Source: Oligoflexia bacterium (lineage in GTDB: Bacteria > Bdellovibrionota > UBA1018). From it: a stretch of DNA of 64,000 nucleotides. The position numbers and the translations under genes were made by a program. This document shows positions 26,132 through 35,482 of this stretch, piece by piece. A model generated the notes under the pieces. That model did no database searches, was not told the DNA's origin, and saw only the letters and a program-made list of their open reading frames with translations. The stretch covers positions 62,001 through 126,000 of the forward strand of contig JARLHE010000006.1 in assembly GCA_031292385.1 (NCBI GenBank). The letters are read 5' to 3'. Numbering within the stretch: the stretch's first letter is position 1; the number at the start of each line of letters is the position of its first letter.

Positions 26132-27703
26132 ATGTCAAAGCACCCTTCGCTCCCTTCATCGCTCCCTGCAATGGAAGCCCGCACCGCCGTTAACTCCGCC
26201 GTCGATTGTGATGTCATCGCGGTTTTTCAGGATTCCGGCAAAAAACCGATCGCTCCAACCGGCGCCTACGCCGCCGCGGTCCAAAAATTTCGCAAAAATG
26301 AAGCTTTCTCCGCCCGCGTCGGGGCGGCACAATTCGTTCGCTTTGGCGGAACGGGCCTCGCCGAGAGCCTGGCTCTCGTCGGTCTGGGCGTCGTCACTGA
26401 GCTCACCGAAGAAAAGGCGCGCGTTGCCGGCGGCAACGTCTGGCAAAAGCTCTGCGCCGAAAAAGTGCGCACGGCCGCCATTCACATCGACACCTTGTCC
26501 GCGGCGCGCGGCGCGCGCGAAGCGCATCTGCGCACCGCGCGCGCGTTCGCCGAAGGCCTGGTCCTGAACGCTTATCAATTCAACAAGCACCGCTCGAAAG
26601 CGTCGCTCGGCGATACGACCTATTTCGGTCCGACCAAGCTCGTATTCATCGCTCACGACAAAGCCTTCCGGCAGGAATTCGAAGCGGAGCTCGCCAAAGT
26701 GGCCGCCATGGGTGAAGCCGTGAACGTCACCCGCGATTGGTCGAACGAACCCTCGAATTACGGAACGCCGGAGCACTTCGCGAACGAGGCGAAACGCCTG
26801 GCGCGCGAGTACGGCCTGAAATGCCGCGTTCTCACCGAAGCCGATGCAAAGCGCGAAAAAATGGGCCTTTTCCTCGGCGTGGGCCAAGGCTCCGAGCAGG
26901 AAGGACGAATCGTGGTCGTCGAGTACGATCCGAAAGCTTCTTCGAAAAGCTCGAAGAAATCGTCTTCGGGCAGCGCGAAGAACGTCGTTCTCGTCGGCAA
27001 AGGCGTGACCTTCGATTCCGGCGGCATTTCGATCAAACCCTCGATGCGCATGGAAGAAATGAAGCATGACATGACGGGCGCCGCGACGGTCATGGGCGCC
27101 GTGCTTTTGGCCGCGGCCTGGAAGATCCCGAACCGCGTGATCGGCATCATGGCCATGACGGAAAACATGCCTGACGGCAACGCGATCCAGCCAGGTAACA
27201 TTTTGACCGCGAGAAACGGAAAGACCGTCGAGGTCATCAATACCGACGCCGAAGGCCGCTTGGTCTTGGGTGACGCGCTTGATTTCGCGCAAGACATGAA
27301 GCCGGACGCGCTAATCGACATCGCAACCCTGACGGGCGCGGTTTCGATCGCGCTCGGCAAGCAATGCTGCGCGGTCCTGGGCAACGACGAGTCGCTGATC
27401 GACGCCGTTCGCCGCGCGGGCGAGCAGAACGGCGAGAAAATCTGGCAGCTTCCGCTTTACGACGAATATTTTGACGATCTGAAGTCGGATACCGCGGACA
27501 TGAAGAACTCGGCCAACAACAGCTACGGCGGCACGATCCGCGGCGCGATCTTCCTGAAGCAGTTCATCCGGAAGGGCACGCAGTGGGCGCATCTCGACAT
27601 CGCGGCCACATCAACCGAGATGGGTCACCTCAGCTACTTGCCGAAGAAGGGCGCAAGCGGCCTTTACGTCCGCACGCTCATTCAATTCGCGGCGGATTTT
27701 TAA
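26132..27703 (+). CDS. pepA: Cytosolic leucyl aminopeptidase (M17)
   Basis: 523 residues from the ATG at 26132 with AAGAGGA eight bases upstream; the 26090 start would overlap the divergent gene. N-terminal macro-like domain, then the M17 catalytic domain: VGKGVTFDSGGISIKPS, MTENMPDGNAIQPGN and NTDAEGRLVLGDAL supply the two-zinc ligands and catalytic residues. It removes N-terminal residues from peptides; some members also bind DNA, not testable here. A Ser/Lys-rich insert (SSKSSKKSSSGSAK) precedes the catalytic core and is unusual but lies in a surface loop. asnS follows 17 bases later. Confidence 0.95.
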   Translation: MSKHPSLPSSLPAMEARTAVNSAVDCDVIAVFQDSGKKPIAPTGAYAAAVQKFRKNEAFSARVGAAQFVRFGGTGLAESLALVGLGVVTELTEEKARVAGGNVWQKLCAEKVRTAAIHIDTLSAARGAREAHLRTARAFAEGLVLNAYQFNKHRSKASLGDTTYFGPTKLVFIAHDKAFRQEFEAELAKVAAMGEAVNVTRDWSNEPSNYGTPEHFANEAKRLAREYGLKCRVLTEADAKREKMGLFLGVGQGSEQEGRIVVVEYDPKASSKSSKKSSSGSAKNVVLVGKGVTFDSGGISIKPSMRMEEMKHDMTGAATVMGAVLLAAAWKIPNRVIGIMAMTENMPDGNAIQPGNILTARNGKTVEVINTDAEGRLVLGDALDFAQDMKPDALIDIATLTGAVSIALGKQCCAVLGNDESLIDAVRRAGEQNGEKIWQLPLYDEYFDDLKSDTADMKNSANNSYGGTIRGAIFLKQFIRKGTQWAHLDIAATSTEMGHLSYLPKKGASGLYVRTLIQFAADF

Positions 27704-27720
27704 ACCCAAGGATATAATTT

Positions 27721-29043
<1,323 letters not shown>

Positions 29044-29058
29044 CCGCGAGCGGTCTTT

Positions 29059-29526
29059 ATGCCATTTCATCTCAACGTCGTTTTGGTCGAGCCCGAGATT
29101 CCGCAAAATACGGGCTCGATCGGAAGGCTTTGTCTTGCGACGGGCACGACGCTTCATCTCGTCGAGCCCATGGCGTTCGAAATCACCCACTCGCGGCTGA
29201 AGCGAGCGGGCCTCGACTACTGGGAACACCTCGATGTGCGCACGCATAAGAGCCTGGAAGCGTTTCTCGAGTTCATGCCCAAGGACGCGCCGAAGGTCTT
29301 TTTCACCAAATACGGCGGAAAAACGCTCTTCCAGCACACGTTTGAGCCGGGCACTTTTCTCTTCTTCGGCAAGGAAACGATGGGGCTTCCCGATTGGCTG
29401 ACCAATCGTTACGCCAGCGACTGCCTGCGCATCCCGATGTACGACGCGCGCGTCCGCTCGCTCAACCTCGCGAACGCGGCGAGCATTGCGGTTTACGAAG
29501 CGATCAGGCAGCTTGAATGTCGATGA
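29059..29526 (+). CDS. trmL: tRNA (cytidine/uridine-34-2'-O)-methyltransferase
   Basis: 155 residues, the usual TrmL length. SPOUT-fold motifs: VVLVEPEIPQNTGSIGRLCL (N-terminal motif), LFFGKETMGLPDWL (SAM-binding knot) and RSLNLANAASIAVYEAIRQ (motif 3). It methylates the wobble ribose of tRNA-Leu in known cases. It starts 15 bases after asnS, and its end overlaps the Mpo1-like gene by ten bases, so the three are probably one transcript. All motif residues are present. Confidence 0.93.
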   Translation: MPFHLNVVLVEPEIPQNTGSIGRLCLATGTTLHLVEPMAFEITHSRLKRAGLDYWEHLDVRTHKSLEAFLEFMPKDAPKVFFTKYGGKTLFQHTFEPGTFLFFGKETMGLPDWLTNRYASDCLRIPMYDARVRSLNLANAASIAVYEAIRQLECR

Positions 29527-29972
29527 CCGCGAAACTGGCCAGGTACTTCCGCGACTACGACGCTTACCACGCGACCCGTGGCAACGAAGTTTGTCATTCC
29601 ATCGGCATCCCGCTGATCCTCGTCGCCACGCTCGGGCTGCTCGCGCTTCTCAAGATAGGCCCGTTGGACGCGGGGCTGGGTCTCTGGATGATCGCCACCT
29701 TTTGGTATTTGACGCTCGACTGGAAAATCGCCGCGCCGTTTTCGTTTTTCACGCTCGCCGGCTATTTCCTCGGGCGCGCGATTCCGCCGGTCGGATTAAT
29801 CTCTATTTTCGTCTTAGGCTGGGTTTTTCAGGGCGTAGGGCACGCCCTGTACGAAAAAAGATCACCGGCGTTTTTTCAAAACTTCATCCACCTTTTGATC
29901 GGGCCTCTCTGGATATACGGCCAAATCTCGGGGATCAGCAGGAAAAATCCGAGCAGCTCGGCCCAGAAGTAA
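29517..29972 (+). CDS. Mpo1/DUF962-like membrane protein
   Basis: 151 residues with about four membrane spans. The family signature is visible: YHATRGNEVCHSIGIPL early and GWVFQGVGHALYEKRSPAFF later, carrying the conserved histidines thought to bind iron in the yeast dioxygenase Mpo1, which oxidises 2-hydroxy fatty acids. Bacterial members are mostly uncharacterised, so a role in lipid oxidation is only inferred. It overlaps trmL by ten bases upstream and the convergent hydrolase-like gene by 97 bases downstream. Confidence 0.85.
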   Translation: MSMTAKLARYFRDYDAYHATRGNEVCHSIGIPLILVATLGLLALLKIGPLDAGLGLWMIATFWYLTLDWKIAAPFSFFTLAGYFLGRAIPPVGLISIFVLGWVFQGVGHALYEKRSPAFFQNFIHLLIGPLWIYGQISGISRKNPSSSAQK

Positions 29973-30472
29973 AAAGGCTCCGTCGCGCGGTGGAGCTGGC
30001 CTGCGAGCGAATGGTACGGAAAAACCGGGAACCGCACGCCAGCAAACGGCCAAAGCAGACCTCGCAAAGAAAAATTTTCCCGTCCGAGAACAATTCGATC
30101 GCCGACATTATCCAATAGAAGATGAGATGCCATTCCCAGGCTTAAAGCCGCCAGGACGCGAGACCTGCGCCAAGCCGCTATCGCCGTGACGAGAATCGTG
30201 AAAATCGCCGCATGCCCGAAAGTACGGGTTCCGGAAATGAAGCTCCCGCTCGCCCGCTCGCGCCCGACCGCGATCAAGAGACCGTAAAAAAGAGATTTAT
30301 CGATCAAATCAGGCAAAAGGGTGCCTAAAAGAATCCAACGAATGGGTAGGCGGATCTTTTCATCGCGCCGGCCCTTGCGTGCGCTGATGGGCCGCACAAG
30401 CCTTAGGCCGATACCGAGATGGCCGAAGATAAACATAGCAAAAACACTATCTCGGATCACCGAGTCGATCAA
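29876..30472 (-). CDS. Membrane protein resembling metal-dependent hydrolases (YdjM-like)
   Basis: 198 residues if the TTG at 30472 is used, 186 from the ATG at 30436; neither has a strong ribosome-binding site. Several membrane spans with scattered polar motifs: IFGHLGIG, LLGTLLPDLIDK, SGTRTFGHAAIF and GMASHLLLDNVGD. The pattern of His, PDxxD and SHxxxD inside membrane segments resembles the YdjM/DUF457 family, called membrane-bound metal-dependent hydrolases, whose true activity is unknown. The 3' end overlaps the Mpo1-like gene by 97 bases in convergent orientation. It is divergent from an MFS exporter. Confidence 0.65.
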   Translation of the reverse strand: MIDSVIRDSVFAMFIFGHLGIGLRLVRPISARKGRRDEKIRLPIRWILLGTLLPDLIDKSLFYGLLIAVGRERASGSFISGTRTFGHAAIFTILVTAIAAWRRSRVLAALSLGMASHLLLDNVGDRIVLGRENFSLRGLLWPFAGVRFPVFPYHSLAGQLHRATEPFYFWAELLGFFLLIPEIWPYIQRGPIKRWMKF

Positions 30473-30521
30473 TCAGACTTCTCATTGAAGCGGGCTCCTA
30501 ATCTTGTTAGGGTTGGGTGCA

Positions 30522-31976
30522 ATGAGTCTTTCCGTAAATACCACCCTGCATAAGTGGTGGGTGCTTGCCGCTGTCGCCTGTGGAACTTTCATGGCGACTC
30601 TTGATTCAAGCATTGTCAACATCGCCCTTCCCACACTGAGCAGCGAATTCAGCGCCGAGCTCTTTCAAATCAAATGGGTTGTCATCATTTACCTTTTGGT
30701 CATCACCTGCCTTCTGCTGCCCTTCGGGCGTTTGTCCGACCAGCTCGGACGCAAGCGAACTTTCCAAACCGGCTACGTGATTTTCATTTTGGGCTCCGCG
30801 CTTTGCAGCGTTTCGGTTTCCCTGAAGATGCTTGTCATCTTTCGCGCGCTCCAGGCAGTCGGCGCGTCCTTGCTCATGGTCAACGGGCCGGCCACGATCA
30901 CGGCGACGTTTCCCGGCAACGAACGCGGCGGCGCTCTGGGCACGCTCGCGATGGTGGTCAGCGCCGGCCTGATTTCAGGCCCGAGCATCGGCGGCTTTCT
31001 CATCACGCAAGCCGGATGGAGAAGCATTTTCTGGGTCAATATCCCGATCGGGCTTCTCGGCGCGTTTCTCGTGATCCGATATGTTCCGAAAGACCTGATT
31101 CTTCGCGAAAAAAGCCCTTTCGACTGGGTGGGCGCGTTTCTGCAGATGGTCCTGCTGATTTCCTTCATCATTCTTTTCGATCCTCCGCGGATTTCGATTT
31201 CGGGGGGAGAGCTTCAGGAGATCCCGCGCTGGCTGATCGTCTGCGTGATCGCCGTCTTCGCGTTTCTCTTCTTTCGCGTCGAATCCGACGCCAAGGCCCC
31301 CGTTTTCGATCTCAGCCTGCTCAAAGAGCGGTCCTTTTGGAGCTCGAACCTCGCAAGCTTCCTGAACTTCGTGGCGTTCTCCTCGGTGACCGTGCTCATG
31401 CCGTTTTTCCTTGAGGAAGTGATGGGCTTTCCGCCGCATCAAGCCGGTTTGTTCATGACCTCCGTGCCGGTCACGAATTTGATCGTGGCTCCGATCAGCG
31501 GCCGCCTCTCCGATCGGATCAGCGCCACGGGCCTGAGTCTGTCGGGAGCGCTCATGGGCGCATTGGGTCTTTTCGCCATGGCAGGCGTCGTCGGCCCCGG
31601 CTTGACCCACGGGCTCGGGGCTCATTGGATTATCTTGTTTCTTGCCATGATGGGAGCGGGCATCGGCTTATTCCAATCACCGAACAACAACGCGATCATG
31701 GGCGCCGTTCCGCTTCAAAAGCTAGGCGTCGCCTCGGCGTTTTTAGCGACCGTGCGCAATCTCGGCTTGGTGATCGGCACCGGCTTGTCGACCGCGATCC
31801 TCACCTGGAGACGCGGCATAACGGGGGATTTCGTTTCGTCGCTCCATTTGTCCCACCTGGTCGCCGGATTCGTGGCCCTCGGAGCGATGTTCGCCTGCTT
31901 AGGAAAGAAAAACTCTGGCGGCCGCCGCCGAATTCTCGAAGAAAAGCGAGAGCTCGGGCCGATCGGAGAATTGTAG
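30522..31976 (+). CDS. MFS drug-export permease, 14-span EmrB/QacA (DHA2) type
   Basis: 484 residues from the ATG at 30522 (MSLSVNTTLHKWWVLAAVAC). About 14 membrane spans. Motifs: GTFMATLDSSIVNIALPTL (DHA2 motif D1), LLLPFGRLSDQLGRKRTFQ (motif A) and a motif-C-like GPSIGGFLI in span five. Such proteins export drugs or metabolites by proton antiport, sometimes with an EmrA adaptor and outer-membrane channel; neither is adjacent. The next gene starts three bases after its stop. Substrate unknown. Confidence 0.9.
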   Translation: MSLSVNTTLHKWWVLAAVACGTFMATLDSSIVNIALPTLSSEFSAELFQIKWVVIIYLLVITCLLLPFGRLSDQLGRKRTFQTGYVIFILGSALCSVSVSLKMLVIFRALQAVGASLLMVNGPATITATFPGNERGGALGTLAMVVSAGLISGPSIGGFLITQAGWRSIFWVNIPIGLLGAFLVIRYVPKDLILREKSPFDWVGAFLQMVLLISFIILFDPPRISISGGELQEIPRWLIVCVIAVFAFLFFRVESDAKAPVFDLSLLKERSFWSSNLASFLNFVAFSSVTVLMPFFLEEVMGFPPHQAGLFMTSVPVTNLIVAPISGRLSDRISATGLSLSGALMGALGLFAMAGVVGPGLTHGLGAHWIILFLAMMGAGIGLFQSPNNNAIMGAVPLQKLGVASAFLATVRNLGLVIGTGLSTAILTWRRGITGDFVSSLHLSHLVAGFVALGAMFACLGKKNSGGRRRILEEKRELGPIGEL

Positions 31977-31979
31977 CCC

Positions 31980-32996
31980 TTGTCACCGATCCGAAGGCGC
32001 GGCAGCAAGCTCACTCCGGCGGAAGAAATCGAACAAACGAAACTCAAACTCGTTCCTTACTGGATCGGAAGCGAGCCCCTGATCGCGGTCGTGAATTTTG
32101 AGGCGGGCGCGAGAGCCTACCCCCTCAGCTCCGCCATTAACGACCATCCGTGGCTGATCGTTTTTTTGGATACCTGCTCTTATTCCGACCGGTACACACT
32201 GGAACTGAGCCGCGAATGGCAGGCCCGGTATGAGCAACAGAAACTTTCGGTGCTTCTGGTTTCACGCACCCCTTACTCATTTGCGCGACAGGGCGAATGG
32301 ATCGCGCGCTGGGCCCGGATTCAACCCAACTCGTTCATCGCGACGATCGATCATGACGGGCTGCTTGCCGCCGCGTTCTCGATCCGGGAGCTGCCCAAAA
32401 TACTGGCTTGTCATCACGGAAAAATCGCCGTCATTCAAAAGGAAGCCGAGCTCCAGAATTTCTTTCGATCCGCCGACCCCGGGCTCCCGCTTCCGCCGCC
32501 GAGTGAACCGGCCCCAGGCAACGCGGTGCCTGCGACCTCGATCGACATTTCGATTGGCCAAGCCGCGCTTCAAGCCGCGGGGATCACATTCAGGGGCCAC
32601 TGGACGTTCGATGCCGATCGCGCCGTTTCGGTCGATCGGTCCGCGGAGATTGACTTAAGCTTCGATGTCACGCCACAGACCCGGATGGGAATCGTGGCGG
32701 AAGCGATTCACACGATCGCCGGCGATGAGTCGGTGCCGGGATCGCTCACCGCGGGGTTTGCGCTATCGCTGGCAAATGGACAGACTCTGGGCGACGAAGA
32801 CCTTCCCATTCAGCCTGGCCAAGCCGCCAACGCCTCTTTGCAGCCGTCTGAGCTGCAAAAGGCCGGTTTTTCGATCCGCGAGGCGCGGCTCTATCGCCTG
32901 CTCAAGAGCCTGCCGCCGACCGGACGCATGATCACCCTCCGCTTTTCCGCATCGCCCACTTTACCTATCGCGGTCTACGGCTTTCGATTCGCGTAA
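31980..32996 (+). CDS. Two-domain protein of unknown function, thioredoxin-like N-terminus
   Basis: 338 residues from a TTG start at 31980, three bases after the MFS stop, so probably translated from the same transcript. Residues 45-150 look like a peroxiredoxin/thioredoxin fold: HPWLIVFLDTCSYSDRYTLE, then KLSVLLVSRTP, then SFIATIDHDGLLAAAFSIRELP. Only one cysteine (LDTCSYS) sits at the active-site position, with no CxxC. Residues 185-338 are a beta-rich domain (GITFRGHWTFDADRAVSVDR) that I cannot name. No signal peptide. Its last 36 bases overlap the convergent GT4. Confidence 0.65.
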   Translation: MSPIRRRGSKLTPAEEIEQTKLKLVPYWIGSEPLIAVVNFEAGARAYPLSSAINDHPWLIVFLDTCSYSDRYTLELSREWQARYEQQKLSVLLVSRTPYSFARQGEWIARWARIQPNSFIATIDHDGLLAAAFSIRELPKILACHHGKIAVIQKEAELQNFFRSADPGLPLPPPSEPAPGNAVPATSIDISIGQAALQAAGITFRGHWTFDADRAVSVDRSAEIDLSFDVTPQTRMGIVAEAIHTIAGDESVPGSLTAGFALSLANGQTLGDEDLPIQPGQAANASLQPSELQKAGFSIREARLYRLLKSLPPTGRMITLRFSASPTLPIAVYGFRFA

Positions 32997-34043
32997 AATC
33001 GGGCCTGCCAGAGCCAGGATCTTGTCCACGTATTGGTCGATCATGAGGCCGTGGGTTTCTAGAAAATTCGGATCTAGAGCGAATTTTCGCGTCGAAGCGG
33101 CGATGATGCCCGCCTCGATTTCGTCGGCGGTCACGTTTTCAAGCACCACGCCGTGATCGGAATCCACGATTTCGGAAGCGCCTGAATTTCTTGAGACGAT
33201 CACCGGCGTCCCGCACGCGATGCTTTCCACGACCACGAGACCAAAACCGTCATAGTGACTGGGCAAAATGGTCACGTCACAGGCCGCGTAAAGCTCTTCC
33301 GTCTTGGATACATAACCCAGGTACTTGACGTTCTCCGGAAGAGCATCGGCGTCCATCGGCGCCCCGGCGACGAATAATTCAAAGCGTTCCTTCGGCAAAC
33401 GGGAAAAGGCCTCAAGCAGCGGCCGGAGCCCTTTGATTTCATGATTGGTTGAAGGAAAAAAGACGGAAAATTTATCCGGAGAAATCCCGTAATTTTTCCG
33501 AAACTCGGGGTTCGCTTCACGGACTTGCGGATTAAAACGCCGCGAATCCGTCGGAGGGTACAGAACATGGATCTTGTCCTTCGGAATTCCGTAATGGTGT
33601 TCCATGTCGCCGGCGATCTTACGGGAATGAGCGATCACCATTTTCGACCGGCGAAAAGACCTTCGCTCGAAAATGATCGGGAGAAAATCAGTAATCCGGA
33701 ATTTTTTGTAAACACCGCGAACGTAACCGATGTGGGTTCCGCCGTTAATGATGATGTGCTGTTTGCCGACGGGCATCGTGCCGATCACGAGATCGTAATC
33801 GCTCATCTTCAAATCGCGAACGATCTTGGTATAAAAGCTGGTCTTGCGAAGCGCGCTCCAAACCCGACCGCGCTCGACAACCCTGACATTCACATGATCG
33901 GGAACCGAAAAGCGGGGCGAGCGTTCATAAACCCAAAGATCGAGTACATCGGCCTTATCCGAAAAGCCGCGCACAAGATCGGCGTAATGGGCATCCATCC
34001 CGCCGCCCGGTCCAAACCTGTAATGTATCAAGGCGACCTTCAT
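32961..34043 (-). CDS. Family 4 glycosyltransferase
   Basis: 360 residues with a GT-B fold. N-terminal MKVALIHYRFGPGGGMDAHY with the glycine-rich acceptor loop; C-terminal nucleotide-sugar site with FFPSTNHEIKGLRPLLEAF, LPSHYDGFGLVVVESIACGT and PVIVSRNSGASEIV, matching the EX7E-type region of GT4. It transfers a sugar to a lipid- or LPS-linked acceptor on the inner membrane's cytoplasmic face. It starts 30 bases after queG ends, so it may be the tail of the yajQ-rimO-queG transcript. Specificity unknown. Confidence 0.88.
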   Translation of the reverse strand: MKVALIHYRFGPGGGMDAHYADLVRGFSDKADVLDLWVYERSPRFSVPDHVNVRVVERGRVWSALRKTSFYTKIVRDLKMSDYDLVIGTMPVGKQHIIINGGTHIGYVRGVYKKFRITDFLPIIFERRSFRRSKMVIAHSRKIAGDMEHHYGIPKDKIHVLYPPTDSRRFNPQVREANPEFRKNYGISPDKFSVFFPSTNHEIKGLRPLLEAFSRLPKERFELFVAGAPMDADALPENVKYLGYVSKTEELYAACDVTILPSHYDGFGLVVVESIACGTPVIVSRNSGASEIVDSDHGVVLENVTADEIEAGIIAASTRKFALDPNFLETHGLMIDQYVDKILALAGPILRESKAVDRDR

Positions 34044-34072
34044 AAATGCTTTATGTCATACTACCGCGGTTA

Positions 34073-35176
34073 TTATAAAGCTTTCAAACATGCCGACCAC
34101 TCCCGGCGCACGGCCTCATCCGGCTCCGCCTGAAGTTTCCGTTCGATCAGAGGCTTTATTTTTTCTTTTACCGCCGATGAAAAACTCGGAATCGCGTTCG
34201 TGAGGGCGAGCGCGAGATTGCGCCGGAACTGCGCGGGCTTCACTCGGCTTAATGCTGAATCGCGAATACGGTCTTTGTATCCGGCCTCGGTTTCCTCGAG
34301 CAGCGCCTGCCAGGTTCCTAACGCCAGCGCGCCGTTCTCGCGGTCGTCGGGAGGCGGTGCCGTTTCGGCGGCACGCGCGGCCTTCGAATTGAAAGGGCAA
34401 ACTTCCTGGCAGATATCGCAGCCCGCGATCCAAGTGCCCATCGCCGCGCGATCCCGCCCATCGAGCATGAGCTCGCCCCGCTTCTCGAGAGTCCAATAGG
34501 CGATGCAACGGTTCGCGGCCAAAACGCCCGGCTCGATCAATGCGTTGGTCGGGCAAGCCCGCAAACAGCGCTCGCAATTGCCGCAATAGTTAGGCAAAAG
34601 CCGCGGACCTTGCCCGGTCTTCGAGGTCAAAAGCACTTCGCCCAAAAAAAGGTAACTGCCGTGTTGAGGGTGAATGAGCAGGGAATTCTTTCCTATCCAC
34701 CCCAGACCCGCAAGCAAGGCCCAAGCCCGCTCCAAAACCGCGCTCGTATCGACGCAAACCTTCCACGAGAGGCCGTCGGGCGCGGCTCCTCCGTCGACCA
34801 CGCGTTTCATGACCCTTTCGAGGCGGGCCGCTATTTCGCCGTGGTAATCATTGCGACGCAAATAGCGCGCATACCTTGGCCCCTTTGTGACATCGAGAGT
34901 GCCGGCCGGGACCGCCGGGTAAGGCAGGGCCACGACGAAAACGCTTTCCGCCCCTGGGAGCAAAAGCCTCGGATCTGCCCTGCGATCGCGGCCGCGACGA
35001 AGATATTCCATCGCGCCTTCGTAGCCCGCGGCAAGCCACGCGTCGTAACGATGTACATGTTCTTGAAAAAATGGCGCCGCAAGATCGATATCGACCGCGC
35101 CCGCCAGCGGAAAGCCCTCTTCGTGCGCGGCCTCGACCAAAGCGCGATGAAAGCTCAAAATCCCTGCGCCTGCCAT
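34073..35176 (-). CDS. queG: Epoxyqueuosine reductase
   Basis: 367 residues, the usual QueG length. A cobalamin-dependent reductase domain is followed by two ferredoxin-like 4Fe-4S sites: CGNCERCLRACPTNALIEPG and CDICQEVCPFNSKA. ARYLRRNDYHGEIAARLERV and AVLERAWALLAGLGWIGKNS are typical. It performs the last step of queuosine synthesis, reducing the epoxide in tRNA. The C-terminus carries HEAT-like helices. Its start overlaps the rhodanese gene by 22 bases. Other queuosine genes are not in this window. Confidence 0.94.
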   Translation of the reverse strand: MAGAGILSFHRALVEAAHEEGFPLAGAVDIDLAAPFFQEHVHRYDAWLAAGYEGAMEYLRRGRDRRADPRLLLPGAESVFVVALPYPAVPAGTLDVTKGPRYARYLRRNDYHGEIAARLERVMKRVVDGGAAPDGLSWKVCVDTSAVLERAWALLAGLGWIGKNSLLIHPQHGSYLFLGEVLLTSKTGQGPRLLPNYCGNCERCLRACPTNALIEPGVLAANRCIAYWTLEKRGELMLDGRDRAAMGTWIAGCDICQEVCPFNSKAARAAETAPPPDDRENGALALGTWQALLEETEAGYKDRIRDSALSRVKPAQFRRNLALALTNAIPSFSSAVKEKIKPLIERKLQAEPDEAVRREWSACLKAL

Positions 35177-35463
35177 TCAACGATGCCGCCTTCAAGCGAG
35201 CGCAGCTTCGTAAAGCCCAAGCTCTTCAAAGCGAGTAAGGCATGGACGCTGCGAACGCCGTGCGCGCAGTAAAGCACCAGGTTGTCGTCGGGATCGAGCT
35301 CGGAAGCGCGAGCCATAAGCTCGCCGAGCGGGATGAGCTTGCCGCCTTCGATGCGGCATTCCTCGTACTCCTCCGGCTCGCGCACGTCGATCAATTTCAC
35401 CAGTGAAAGCTCCGCATGAAGCTCAGCCGGCGTGATGATCCAATCGGGATGTGAAGAAGACAT
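35155..35463 (-). CDS. Single-domain rhodanese (GlpE-like)
   Basis: 102 residues from the ATG at 35463, with GGGGGA seven bases upstream; the track's longer start runs into rimO. A complete rhodanese domain: LIDVREPEEYEECRIEGGKL and the active-site loop YCAHGVRSVHALLAL with the persulfide cysteine. It carries sulfur to acceptors such as cyanide, thioredoxin or sulfur-transfer enzymes. Lying between rimO, which inserts sulfur, and queG, it could supply sulfur for tRNA or ribosome modification, but that is inferred from position only. Confidence 0.9.
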   Translation of the reverse strand: MSSSHPDWIITPAELHAELSLVKLIDVREPEEYEECRIEGGKLIPLGELMARASELDPDDNLVLYCAHGVRSVHALLALKSLGFTKLRSLEGGIVEWQAQGF

Positions 35464-35482
35464 AGGAAAATCCCCCGCCCGG

